The notes beneath the pieces were generated by a model. It was not told where the DNA came from. It was given only the letters and a program-made list of their open reading frames with translations, and ran no database searches. From an uncultured Paracoccaceae bacterium (GTDB lineage Bacteria; Pseudomonadota; Alphaproteobacteria; Rhodobacterales; Rhodobacteraceae), in assembly GCA_947489705.1 (NCBI GenBank), contig CANLEQ010000010.1:62001-126000 (forward strand): DNA of 64,000 nucleotides, read 5' to 3'. Position 1 is the stretch's first letter. Each line of letters opens with the position of its first letter. The position numbers were made by a program, and so were the translations under genes. This document shows positions 17,130-27,017 of the stretch, piece by piece.

Positions 17130-17813
17130 ATGCTGAAGTTCACACCGATCCTGCTGGCGATTCTCTACGGGCTTGCGATGTATCGCTTTTCCGTCTGGCG
17201 CACGTCGAAGGATCTCGACTCCAAATCGACGGAACTCGCAGACGGCAAGCTGCGCGCGGTATGCGACCGCATGGCCGCCTCGCTCGATCTGGAACGGATC
17301 AAGGTGCATATTTACGAGGTCGACCCGGTGAACGGGCTGGCGGCCCCCGACGGTCGGATCTTCATCACCCGTGGATTCTACGAGAAATACCGCCAGGGCC
17401 ATGTCACGGCCGAAGAGATCGCCTCCGTCATCGCGCATGAACTCGGCCATGTCGCCTTGGGCCATTCGAAGCGGCGCATGATCGATTTTTCGGGTCAGAA
17501 CGCGCTCAGGACCGCTCTCGCGTTGATCCTGGGGCGATTCCTGCCCGGGATCGGCATCATGATCGCCAACGCGCTTGCCTCCCTGCTCGCCGCTGGATTG
17601 TCGCGCAGCGACGAGTACGAGGCCGACGCCTATGCTTCGGCGCTGCTGATCAAGTCGGGCATCGGCACGGCGGGACAGAAATCGCTTTTCGACAAGCTCG
17701 ACAAGCTTACGGGCAATTCCGGCAGGGCGCCCGCCTGGCTGCTGAGCCACCCGAAGACGGCCGAGCGCATTGCGGCGATCGAGGCAAACGAAGCCAAGTG
17801 GCTGCGCGCCTGA
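17130..17813 (+). CDS. M48 family membrane metallopeptidase
   Basis: A membrane segment at residues 4-20 precedes a zinc peptidase domain with HELGH in IAHELGHVALGH and the third ligand region SDEYEADAYA. At 227 residues it is a short M48 (Oma1/HtpX-like) protein with a second hydrophobic stretch between the two metal motifs (GRFLPGIGIMIANALASLL). It probably degrades damaged membrane or periplasmic proteins; the substrate is unknown. It starts 47 nt after the helicase gene and converges with the PIN gene, with only 3 nt between their stop codons. Confidence 0.92.
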   Translation: MLKFTPILLAILYGLAMYRFSVWRTSKDLDSKSTELADGKLRAVCDRMAASLDLERIKVHIYEVDPVNGLAAPDGRIFITRGFYEKYRQGHVTAEEIASVIAHELGHVALGHSKRRMIDFSGQNALRTALALILGRFLPGIGIMIANALASLLAAGLSRSDEYEADAYASALLIKSGIGTAGQKSLFDKLDKLTGNSGRAPAWLLSHPKTAERIAAIEANEAKWLRA

Positions 17814-17816
17814 CGC

Positions 17817-18368
17817 CTAGCGTGTCACCGCCTTGCCGAGCTTCGGGAGCCGCGCCCTCTTGAGCAGGCCGCGCAAAGGCCATGCCTCCCCCGAGAGGCG
17901 TTCCGCCGTCGCATGGACCCCCATCACGACGGCGCGCACCGCATCCGCGTCGTCGGACCGGAAATGCGCCAAAAGCTGATCGGGATCGAGCCGGACAACC
18001 CCTTCGGCCGCGAGCGCTGCCTTGGGAAAATCCCTCGCATTGAAGGTGCAGATCGCATCGGCGCTCGCCGCGATTGCCGCGGCGAGGACATGCACGTCGT
18101 CGGGATCGGGCAGCGACAGACGCGCGAGGTCCCCCTCCCGTGGACGTGTCTCGGCCGCCGGCCATCGGGCGCGCAGCATGGCAATCTCGCCCCGCGCGAC
18201 GTCCTCGGCGCCGGGCCCGAGCTTATGGGTCGCCCGCGCCCATTCCTCGAGGATCCGCGCGGACCAGACGGGCACGAACAGGCCCTCCTCGGCGCAGCCC
18301 ATGAGAATCTCGCGAAGCACCGTGGGATAAAGCACGCAGGCATCGAGGCAGACCCGCATCCGGCTCAC
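17817..18368 (-). CDS. PIN-domain protein
   Basis: The N-terminus RVCLDACVLYPTVLRE and the internal SLPDPDDVHVLAAA and TFNARDFP segments are the acidic active-site motifs of a PIN ribonuclease. The protein resembles a Rhodobacterales PIN family that is not paired with an antitoxin, and no small antitoxin-like gene is adjacent. The GTG at 18368 overlaps the stop codon of the methyltransferase gene (GTGA), which suggests coupling to an rRNA modification gene; an ATG at 18359 is an alternative start. Whether it is an RNase, and of what target, is not shown by the sequence. Confidence 0.85.
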   Translation of the reverse strand: MSRMRVCLDACVLYPTVLREILMGCAEEGLFVPVWSARILEEWARATHKLGPGAEDVARGEIAMLRARWPAAETRPREGDLARLSLPDPDDVHVLAAAIAASADAICTFNARDFPKAALAAEGVVRLDPDQLLAHFRSDDADAVRAVVMGVHATAERLSGEAWPLRGLLKRARLPKLGKAVTR

Positions 18369-19558
18369 AGGCGAAAGAACAGGGCCTTAAGATACCCTGT
18401 TTCGGCCAATTGCGGCAGTTGCGGGTGGTCCGGCCCGGCAAAGCCCGTATGGATCAACTGGCCCCGGCGCCCCGCCCGGCCGATTCCGCGCGCGCTGGCA
18501 TCGCGGAACGCGGCGAGATCCGCCGCATGCGAACAGGAGCACAGCACGAGATACCCGTCTTTGGCGACAAGGGGTGCTGCCAGTCGCGCGACCTTCTCAT
18601 AGGCCCGCAGGCCGGCGTCGCGCGCGGATTTCGAGGGCGCGAAGGCCGGCGGGTCGCAGACGACCATATCGAACGAGGCGCCCTCCCGCGCCAGCGCTTC
18701 CAGCGTCGCGAAGGCGTCCCCGCGCCGGGTCTCAAATGCGCCGCCCATATTGCCGGCTTCCGCGCCCGCCTCGGCGAGCGTCAGGGCCCCGGCCGACCCA
18801 TCGACGGCCAGCGCGGCTGTCGCGCCGTTCGCAAGCGCCGCGAGCCCGAACCCGCCGACATGCGCGAAGACGTCGAGCACCCGGCCCCCCGCCCCCAGAC
18901 GCGCGGCGAAGGCGTGATTGTCGCGCTGATCGAAGAAGAGCCCGGTCTTCTGGCCGCCTTCGAGATCCGCCATGTAGGTGGCGCCGTTCATCACCACGGG
19001 GATCGGGCCGTCGAGCGCGCCGCGCAGGATCCCGCCTTCGTCGTCGAGCCCTTCGAGCCCGCGCGCCCGGCCCGAGGCACTCTTGACGACGGTGCCCACG
19101 CCCGTCACCCGAACCAGGGCGTCGACGAGCGGCTCCAGCAGGCGCTCGGCCCATGCGGCGTTCGGCTGGATCACCGCGGCGTCGCCGAACCGGTCGATCA
19201 CCACGCCGGGAAGGCCATCCGCCTCGGCATGGACGAGCCGATAGAACGGCTGCGGATAGAGCCGCTCGCGATGCCTGAGCGCGCGGGCGATCCGATCCTC
19301 CAGCCAGGCCTCGTCGATCGCTTGCGCGGGATCGCGGTCCAGCATGCGGGCGATGATCTTTGAATGCGGGGTCACGCCGACAAGCCCCATCGGCGTCCGG
19401 TCGGCATCCTCGAGGATCGCGATCGTACCGGGCGCAAGCGCCTGGGTGCGACGGTCGGTGACCATCTCGCCGGCATAGATCCACGGAAATCCGTGACGGA
19501 TGGCACGGGTATTGGCCTTTGGCCGCAGCCGCACGACGGGAAGGGATGTGTCATTCAT
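18365..19558 (-). CDS. Class I SAM-dependent rRNA methyltransferase, RlmI-like
   Basis: The 397-residue protein has an N-terminal PUA-like RNA-binding domain (RLRPKANTRAIRHGFPWIYAGE) and a C-terminal Rossmann methyltransferase domain with VLDVFAHVGGFGL for SAM binding, VCDPPAFAPSKSA as the catalytic DPP motif, and LCSCSH near the end. This is the architecture of RlmI, which makes m5C1962 in 23S rRNA, although the precise target is inferred. The start was taken at the ATG at 19558, where PUA similarity begins; the open frame runs much further upstream only because of high GC. It is divergent from edd. Confidence 0.9.
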   Translation of the reverse strand: MNDTSLPVVRLRPKANTRAIRHGFPWIYAGEMVTDRRTQALAPGTIAILEDADRTPMGLVGVTPHSKIIARMLDRDPAQAIDEAWLEDRIARALRHRERLYPQPFYRLVHAEADGLPGVVIDRFGDAAVIQPNAAWAERLLEPLVDALVRVTGVGTVVKSASGRARGLEGLDDEGGILRGALDGPIPVVMNGATYMADLEGGQKTGLFFDQRDNHAFAARLGAGGRVLDVFAHVGGFGLAALANGATAALAVDGSAGALTLAEAGAEAGNMGGAFETRRGDAFATLEALAREGASFDMVVCDPPAFAPSKSARDAGLRAYEKVARLAAPLVAKDGYLVLCSCSHAADLAAFRDASARGIGRAGRRGQLIHTGFAGPDHPQLPQLAETGYLKALFFRL

Positions 19559-19600
19559 CCCGCCGCAATAGGCCAGGTTCGGCACGGTGAAAAGCGCGCC

Positions 19601-19629
19601 CTGTCTGGTAGCGCTATCCGCGCTATGGT
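19601..19629 (+). promoter_or_regulatory. Candidate edd promoter with LacI-type operator
   Basis: TGGTAGCGCTATCC (19606-19619) is an imperfect palindrome with a central CG step, the form of many LacI-family operators. A second half-like copy GCGCTATGG follows immediately (19620-19628). A possible -35 CTGTCT (19601) and -10 TATGGT (19624) flank the site at 17 nt spacing, so a bound repressor would block RNA polymerase. The regulator is not encoded in the window. Confidence 0.4.
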
Positions 19630-19663
19630 AAGGATCATGCGACACCGCAGAAGTGAGGCCAGC

Positions 19664-21469
<1,806 letters not shown>

Positions 21470-21523
21470 CGCCGCATCGAGTTCGACCTAGAGACATCAC
21501 AGACATACGTAAGGACGCCTTTC

Positions 21524-22165
21524 ATGACCCCCGAGACCGCTTCCGACCACGCCGAGGAAATCTGCCGCCTCGCCCCCGTCATTCCGGTGCTGGTGGTGCA
21601 CGATCCGGCCCATGCAGATCCGCTTGCCCGCGCGCTTGTGGCAGGCGGGCTGCCAGCGCTCGAGGTGACCCTGCGCACACCGGCGGCCCTCGAAGTGATT
21701 GCCGAGATGGCAAGGGTCGAGGGCGGCACGGTCGGCGCCGGAACCCTGCTCACGCCCGACGACGTGGAGAAGGCCGTGGCGGCAGGCGCGCGGTTCGGGG
21801 TCTCGCCCGGATCGACGGCCCGGCTTCTCGATGCGGCCGAGGGTGCGGATCTGCCCATGCTGCCCGGCGCCGCCACCTCGACCGAGGCGATGACGCTGCT
21901 GGAACGGGGCTACCGGGTGCAGAAATTTTTCCCGGCGGAAGCAAGCGGGGGCGCATCCGCCCTGAAGGCGATCGGCGCGCCTCTGCCGCAGATACGCTTC
22001 TGCCCGACGGGCGGGGTAACGTTGGACAACGCGCCGGACTATCTCGGCCTGGCCAACACCCTTTGCGTCGGCGGATCCTGGGTCGCCCCTCGCGACAAGG
22101 TCGAGGCCGGCGATTGGGAGGGGATCACCGCCCTTGCCCGGGAGGCCGCGAACCTGGCGCGCTGA
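21524..22165 (+). CDS. eda: KDPG aldolase (bifunctional 4-hydroxy-2-oxoglutarate/KDPG aldolase)
   Basis: The enzyme cleaves 2-keto-3-deoxy-6-phosphogluconate to pyruvate and glyceraldehyde 3-phosphate. The class I aldolase features are present: catalytic Glu in ALEVTLRT, Schiff-base Lys in VQKFFPAEASGG, and FCPTGGV for phosphate binding. Length (213 residues) is normal. AAGGA precedes the ATG by about 7 nt. It is almost certainly co-transcribed with edd, and tpiA at 8.1 kb handles the downstream triose phosphate. Confidence 0.97.
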   Translation: MTPETASDHAEEICRLAPVIPVLVVHDPAHADPLARALVAGGLPALEVTLRTPAALEVIAEMARVEGGTVGAGTLLTPDDVEKAVAAGARFGVSPGSTARLLDAAEGADLPMLPGAATSTEAMTLLERGYRVQKFFPAEASGGASALKAIGAPLPQIRFCPTGGVTLDNAPDYLGLANTLCVGGSWVAPRDKVEAGDWEGITALAREAANLAR

Positions 22166-22310
22166 ACGAGCGCCGCGCAAGGCCGGTTTGCCGCGGAATG
22201 TGAGTATTTCTGGATAGATGAAGCCAGAGCGCCATTGTCCCGTAGCATTCCTTCGTGTTGCCCAAAGCCGTCATGTTCCTACGGTGCAGATCGAGGTCGG
22301 CGTTGCAGGG

Positions 22311-22580
22311 TCAGGATAGCCTTCCTGCGCGACCGCCCCGGCGGCCGGTCCGGACCGGTATCTCGAACCCTTCTCGCATCACCGCCAGCATCGGATGTTC
22401 GGACGGGGCGTCCTTATGCCGCGCGACCAGCCTGCGCAACGCCGCTTCGGGCGTCATGCCGGGCGGCAGCGACAGGGCCCAGTCGACGAAGATCGACCGA
22501 CATTCCGCAAGCGTGATACCATCAATCCGGAACGCCTCCCGGATCAGCCCCTTGGGGTCGGCGGGGTCGGTCTCGCCCAT
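22311..22580 (-). CDS. Conserved small hypothetical protein downstream of glnE
   Basis: The 89-residue product (MGETDPADPKGLIREAFRID at its start) is mostly helical, has a CRSIFVDWALSLP segment and ends in an Arg/Gly-rich tail. I do not recognise a named domain; similar short proteins follow glnE in related bacteria, from memory. The ATG at 22580 has AAGGAG 6 nt upstream, and the stop codon of glnE lies just 11 nt before the start, so the two are co-transcribed. This ties it, loosely, to nitrogen control. Confidence 0.75.
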   Translation of the reverse strand: MGETDPADPKGLIREAFRIDGITLAECRSIFVDWALSLPPGMTPEAALRRLVARHKDAPSEHPMLAVMREGFEIPVRTGRRGGRAGRLS

Positions 22581-22591
22581 CGCATTCTCCT

Positions 22592-25375
22592 TCACCCGTC
22601 TTCCCTTGCAATCCCTTTAAGCGGCGTAAGGCAGGCGTCGATGATGGCGGATGCGCGTGCCGCCTGCGCCTGTAGCGCCGGGCGGACATCCGTCATTCGG
22701 GCCTGGCCCGTCGCGCGCAAGACCAACGCTTCGCCCGAGGCTCCGAGAGCGTCTGGTGCGATCGGCCCCTCGCCCAGAAGCCGTATGGCGATCTTGTAAT
22801 CCGACAGGGCCTCATGTGCGCCTTGCAAATCCGCCGCATCGCCCGCCGCGATCCATCCGGCCCGCACACCGTCCCGGATCTGCTCGGCGACCGCGCGCGC
22901 CGGGCTTCGGGCGAGAAGCCCCAGCATCGTCGCCAGAAGCTCGATTTCCTGCAGATGGCCCGGCCCGGCCGTCGGGTCCCAGGGCGCTTCGGGCCGCGCC
23001 TTCTCAAGCCGACGGCGCATGTCGGTTACGTCGGCCTTGATCGCCGCCGCGTCCCTCGGCGCGGCGAGAACCGCATCGCGCACGCCCTCGACCGCGTGGC
23101 AGAGGGTTTCGGGGCCAGCGATGACGCGCGCTCGGGTCAGTGCCAGATGCTCCCAGGTCCATGCCTCGCTCCGGTGGTAGCTTGCGAAGGATTTCAGGGA
23201 CGCGGCCACGGGACCCTGCCGACCCGAGGGACGCAGCCGCATGTCGACCTCGTAAAGGCGGCCTTGCGCCATCGGGGCCTGCAATGCCGTGACCAGTGCC
23301 TGGGTCAGCCTCGTGTAATAGACACGCGAAGCAAGCGGGCGGCGACCCTCGGACATCTCGACGCCGGCATCGTCGTAGAGGACGATCAGGTCCAGATCGG
23401 AGCGCGCATTGAGGCGGCCCGCCCCGAGCGACCCCATGCCGAGAACCATCGCGCCCTCGCCCGGCGGAGCCCCGTGGCGGACAGAGAATTCCTCGACCAC
23501 GACAGGCCAGATCTGACGCAGGATTGCCGTTGCGAGGTCGGAATATTGCGCGCCCGCCTCGGCCGAAGGGATCAGGTCGCGAAGGTGATGGACGCCGATG
23601 CGGAAGTGCCAGTCCCGCGCCCAGGCCCGCGCCGCATCGAGCCGTGCCTCGTAGGTTCGCGCCCGCGACAGACGCCGCGCCAGGGACGCCTCGAGCGCCG
23701 CCTGCCCCGGCCATTCGGAAAAGAACGCCCCTCCGATCACCGCATCAAGAACCGCAGCGTTGCGCGCGAGATAAGCCGCAAGGTCCGGCGTCGTGCCGGC
23801 AATATCGGCAATGAGGTCGATGAGCTGTGGATTGGCCTCGAAGAGCGAGAAAAGCTGCACGCCTGCGGGCAGTCCGCCGAGAAAATCGTCGAACCGTGCG
23901 AGCGCCTGATCGGGGCGCGGGCTTGCCAATAGACGTTCCAGAACCCGGGGCCGGATCCGGTCGAAGATATCCAGCGCGCGCTCGGAGCGCAGGGCCGGCA
24001 GACCGCGCCACTTGGCGACCAGCGCCGCCTGCGCCTCGCTCAGGGCGGGATCTTCGGCCCTTGGGGGAGCATCGGGGGCGAAGAAATCCTCGGTCAGCTC
24101 CGAAACCTCCCGAAGGCGCGCGAGGATGTCCTCCCGTAGCTCGGATGCATCGCGGTCCATCATCGCCGCGACCCGTTCGAAGCCATCGCTGGTCTCCGGC
24201 AGGCTGTGGGTCTGTGCATCGGCGATCATCTGCAACCGGTGCTCGACGTTGCGGTGGGAAGTGTAATGCTCGGACAGGCGCCGCGCCGCGTCGTCGGGAA
24301 TCCAGCCGGCCTCGGCCAGCCGAGAGAGACCGTCGAGCGTGGCGCGCACGCGCAGCGACGGGTCGCGTCCGCCGGCGATGATCTGCCGGGTCTGGGTGAA
24401 GAATTCGATCTCGCGGATGCCGCCCCGGCCGAGCTTCATGTCGTGGCCGGGAAGCGTCAGTGCCCCGCCGAGACCGCGGTGGTCGCGGATCTTGAGGCGG
24501 ATGTCATGCGCGTCCCTGATCGCCGCGAAGTCGAGATGACGGCGCCAGACGAACGGCCTGAGCCGCTCCAGATAGGCCTCTCCCACGGCGATGTCGCCGC
24601 CGCAGGGCCGCGCCTTGATATGTGCTGCACGCTCCCATGTTCGGCCAAGCGATTCGTAATAGCGTTCGGCCCGTGCCATTGCCATGGCGACGGGGGTCAC
24701 GGCAGGGTCCGGCCGGAGCCGAAGGTCGGTGCGAAAGACATATCCCTCCGCGGTCTGGTCCGACAGCAGGGTACAGATCCCGCGCGTGGCCTTGACGAGA
24801 GCCGCCTGCGCGGCCGGATAATCGTCCGGCGTGTACCGCGTCTCGTCGAAAAGACAGATGAGGTCGATATCGCTCGAATAGTTGAGCTCTCCGGCCCCCA
24901 TTTTGCCCATGGCGAGCACCACCAGACCGCCGCAATCTTCCTCGTCATCGATCCCGGGAAGCTTGCCGCGTTGAACCTGGCGCGCGACCTGGTCCCTGAG
25001 GGCCAGATCGACCGCGCGATCGGCCAGCCGGGTCAACGCGCCGGTCACGTCCTGCAAGGACCAGACACCCCCCAGATCGGCCAGCCCCGCGATCAGCGCG
25101 ACGCGCCGCTTGGCGATGCGCAAGGCCGGCCCGAGCGCACCGTCGATCTGCTCCAGCGCCACATCCACCGCCGCTTCGGGGCCTTGGGCGAGCGCCTCGC
25201 GCACCCAATCCGGCTCCCGCGACATGAGGCCCCGGAGGTAGGGGCTGCACCCGGCGGCGCCGCTCAGCAGCGCGCGAAGCTCGGGCGGCTGGTCGGCGAA
25301 CGCTGTCTCGGCTTCCCGGGCGTGGTCGGGTTCGAACGGGCGGGGCGTACGGGTCAGGCGGCTGGCGAAATCCAT
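22592..25375 (-). CDS. glnE: Bifunctional glutamine synthetase adenylyltransferase/deadenylase
   Basis: GlnE attaches AMP to, or removes it from, glutamine synthetase in response to PII and glutamine. Two nucleotidyltransferase domains are visible: GAGELNYSSDIDLICLFDE (about residues 160-180), the deadenylase half, and GAGRLNARSDLDLIVLYDD further on, the adenylylase half, each followed by a helical domain. The 927-residue length is standard. The ATG at 25375 was chosen where the family begins; the open frame runs 167 codons further upstream through the divergent ybaK gene. No strong ribosome binding site is seen. Confidence 0.96.
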   Translation of the reverse strand: MDFASRLTRTPRPFEPDHAREAETAFADQPPELRALLSGAAGCSPYLRGLMSREPDWVREALAQGPEAAVDVALEQIDGALGPALRIAKRRVALIAGLADLGGVWSLQDVTGALTRLADRAVDLALRDQVARQVQRGKLPGIDDEEDCGGLVVLAMGKMGAGELNYSSDIDLICLFDETRYTPDDYPAAQAALVKATRGICTLLSDQTAEGYVFRTDLRLRPDPAVTPVAMAMARAERYYESLGRTWERAAHIKARPCGGDIAVGEAYLERLRPFVWRRHLDFAAIRDAHDIRLKIRDHRGLGGALTLPGHDMKLGRGGIREIEFFTQTRQIIAGGRDPSLRVRATLDGLSRLAEAGWIPDDAARRLSEHYTSHRNVEHRLQMIADAQTHSLPETSDGFERVAAMMDRDASELREDILARLREVSELTEDFFAPDAPPRAEDPALSEAQAALVAKWRGLPALRSERALDIFDRIRPRVLERLLASPRPDQALARFDDFLGGLPAGVQLFSLFEANPQLIDLIADIAGTTPDLAAYLARNAAVLDAVIGGAFFSEWPGQAALEASLARRLSRARTYEARLDAARAWARDWHFRIGVHHLRDLIPSAEAGAQYSDLATAILRQIWPVVVEEFSVRHGAPPGEGAMVLGMGSLGAGRLNARSDLDLIVLYDDAGVEMSEGRRPLASRVYYTRLTQALVTALQAPMAQGRLYEVDMRLRPSGRQGPVAASLKSFASYHRSEAWTWEHLALTRARVIAGPETLCHAVEGVRDAVLAAPRDAAAIKADVTDMRRRLEKARPEAPWDPTAGPGHLQEIELLATMLGLLARSPARAVAEQIRDGVRAGWIAAGDAADLQGAHEALSDYKIAIRLLGEGPIAPDALGASGEALVLRATGQARMTDVRPALQAQAARASAIIDACLTPLKGIAREDG

Positions 25376-25453
25376 GGCCGAGGCTGATCCTACGACGGGC
25401 GCGCGGTCAAGGCGGGGCTTGCGTCGCAGACCGCGGGAATGACAGAAAGCCCC

Positions 25454-25924
25454 ATGAGCAAGAGTTTGAAACGCGTGACCGCCGCCCTGGCGCAGGCGGG
25501 AATCGACAAATTGCCCGTGGAGGCACAGGCCACCACGAAGACCGCCGCGGAAGCGGCCGCTGCTCTCGGCGTCGAGGTGGACCAGATCGGCAAATCGATC
25601 ATCCTTCGGGGTGAAGCATCCGGACGGGTCGTTCTGTTCCTGACAGCCGGCGGCAAACGCGTCGATATTGAAAAGGCCGCTGCGCTCGCGGGCGAGCCGC
25701 TCGGCAAGGCCGATGCGACGGCAATCCGGGACCAGACCGGCTTCGCGATCGGCGGCGTGGCGCCCGTGGGTCACGTGGGGCCGGTCAGGGGATGGGTCGA
25801 CGAGCGGCTGCTCGATTTTGACGTAATCTGGTGCGCGGCCGGAACGCCGCGCCATAACTTTCCGATCGATCCGCATGCTCTCATTGAGAAATTCGATCTC
25901 ATGCCGGGCGGTTTCACGCAGTGA
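25454..25924 (+). CDS. YbaK/EbsC-type aminoacyl-tRNA deacylase-like protein
   Basis: The 156-residue protein matches the YbaK/ProX editing-domain family: the GKSIILRG and FAIGGVAPVGH segments contain the conserved Lys and the substrate-loop Gly/His region. These stand-alone domains hydrolyse mischarged aminoacyl-tRNA such as Cys-tRNA(Pro) or Ala-tRNA(Pro); which one cannot be told here. The ATG at 25454 was preferred over one five codons upstream, although neither has an ideal ribosome binding site. It is divergent from glnE. Confidence 0.88.
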   Translation: MSKSLKRVTAALAQAGIDKLPVEAQATTKTAAEAAAALGVEVDQIGKSIILRGEASGRVVLFLTAGGKRVDIEKAAALAGEPLGKADATAIRDQTGFAIGGVAPVGHVGPVRGWVDERLLDFDVIWCAAGTPRHNFPIDPHALIEKFDLMPGGFTQ

Positions 25925-25929
25925 GCCAA

Positions 25930-26007
25930 ATGTAAAAACTATTTACATGGGGTCTTGAATGGTCCCGTATCCGTGCGCATGTCCTATCAAGTGAAACGAA
26001 TTTACAT
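25930..26007. promoter_or_regulatory. Two operator-like inverted repeats upstream of the DUF2852 gene
   Basis: Site 1 is a perfect palindrome, ATGTAAA-5 nt-TTTACAT (25930-25948). Site 2 has AAGTGAA-5 nt-TTTACAT (25989-26007), matching five of seven bases in the left arm and all in the right. The centres are 59 nt apart. The 8-mer ATTTACAT occurs in both, in the same orientation. A dimeric regulator could bind both sites. The protein is unknown, and no obvious regulator gene lies next door. Confidence 0.55.
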
Positions 26008-26035
26008 TTCACCATCAAACATGAGGACGCAACGG

Positions 26036-26440
26036 ATGACCACATTTGCAGACGTTCCCGCGCAACGGGAGAACTGGCTGACACGCGGTGAAGCATGGCT
26101 CGACAGGCGCGGCAAGGCCGCGTGGATCGCGGCCATGGTGGTGGGGTTCATCGCCTTCTGGCCAGTCGGGTTGGTGCTCCTTGCCTACATGCTCTACCGC
26201 GGCAAATTCACAATGGAGAAATCGTTGTGCCGCGCTAACCGGTTCAGGAGCGCCGGATCGTCCGGCAATGCCGCGTTCGACGCATACCGCAACGAGACGC
26301 TAAGGCGGCTCGAAGAAGAGCAGGATGCGTTCGAAGCATTCCTCAAGCGCCTGCGCGAAGCCAAGGACAAGGCGGAATTCGACGAATTCATGAACGATCA
26401 GGCACGCAAGCGCGACACGGACGCGCCGGCTCGGGCTTGA
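26036..26440 (+). CDS. DUF2852 membrane protein
   Basis: The 134-residue protein has one hydrophobic segment, [20 protein letters not shown] (about residues 24-50), followed by a charged helical C-terminus with coiled-coil character ([20 protein letters not shown]). It fits DUF2852, a family common in alphaproteobacteria with no known function. The ATG at 26036 has GAGG 9 nt upstream; longer in-frame starts run into the operator-like repeats and are rejected. The upstream inverted repeats suggest the gene is specifically regulated. It ends 59 nt before the RDD gene. Confidence 0.88.
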   Translation: MTTFADVPAQRENWLTRGEAWLDRRGKAAWIAAMVVGFIAFWPVGLVLLAYMLYRGKFTMEKSLCRANRFRSAGSSGNAAFDAYRNETLRRLEEEQDAFEAFLKRLREAKDKAEFDEFMNDQARKRDTDAPARA

Positions 26441-26455
26441 GACGGACCGCACGAC

Positions 26456-26480
26456 TCCCGCTCCGGATCTCGGAGCGGGA
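26456..26480 (+). terminator. Perfect hairpin between the DUF2852 and RDD genes
   Basis: TCCCGCTCCG and CGGAGCGGGA form a perfect 10-bp stem with loop GATCT. There is no T-run, so it may be an attenuating or mRNA-stabilising hairpin rather than a strong terminator. Confidence 0.5.
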
Positions 26481-26499
26481 CAGCTTCGAGGAGATCAGG

Positions 26500-26940
26500 A
26501 TGACAGTTACGGGCCTGCCGGATCCGGATACGATGACGGAATTCTATTCGGACGTTCCGACCAAGCGAGCGATGGCCTGGGTGATCGACGTGATCGTTAT
26601 CGCGATTCTCTCGCTCGTTCTGACGCCGTTGACGCTGTTTACCTCGATCTTTTTCTTTCCTCTGTTCTATCTGTGCGTCGGATACGCTTACCGCGTCGCG
26701 ACGTTGGCACGCGGCTCTGCAACGTGGGGCATGCGTCTCATGTCGATCGAGCTCCGCGACCACGAGGGCCGCAAGCTCGACCTCGCCGCGGCGTTCCTTC
26801 ACACGACCGGATACGTCGTGTCCGTGACGGTCTTTCCGCTCCAGCTCATCTCGGGCGCTTTGATGCTCGCCACGCCGCGGGGCCAGGGACTGACCGATCA
26901 CGTCATGGGCAGCGCCGCCATCAATCGTGTGGCGATTTGA
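26500..26940 (+). CDS. RDD family membrane protein
   Basis: The 146-residue protein has the RDD signature start ([16 protein letters not shown], with a conserved Arg and Asp in the first membrane helix), a second helix rich in Phe ([19 protein letters not shown]) and a third near the C-terminus ending in [18 protein letters not shown] proteins are poorly understood integral membrane proteins, some linked to ion transport. The ATG at 26500 has AGGAG 6-7 nt upstream; the longer open frame begins 21 codons earlier inside the preceding hairpin. Confidence 0.9.
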   Translation: MTVTGLPDPDTMTEFYSDVPTKRAMAWVIDVIVIAILSLVLTPLTLFTSIFFFPLFYLCVGYAYRVATLARGSATWGMRLMSIELRDHEGRKLDLAAAFLHTTGYVVSVTVFPLQLISGALMLATPRGQGLTDHVMGSAAINRVAI

Positions 26941-26965
26941 CGGTCGAGCGTTTCGAACCGGGGGC

Positions 26966-26994
26966 TTGGCGGCGCCGGGCACCATTGCTAGGCT
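26966..26994 (+). promoter_or_regulatory. Candidate sigma-70 promoter for bpt
   Basis: TTGGCG and TAGGCT are separated by 17 nt, and the predicted transcription start is about 18 nt before the bpt ATG. The -10 box is imperfect but resembles those seen upstream of MoxR and ilvB. Confidence 0.42.
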
Positions 26995-27017
26995 TGCGCG
27001 AGATCCGAGAGGTGTCC

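Noticed and set aside
25930-25948. PpsR/CrtJ site (TGT-N12-ACA) in the palindrome upstream of DUF2852
   Set aside because: The spacing between TGT and ACA is 11 nt, not 12, and no photosynthesis gene is near.
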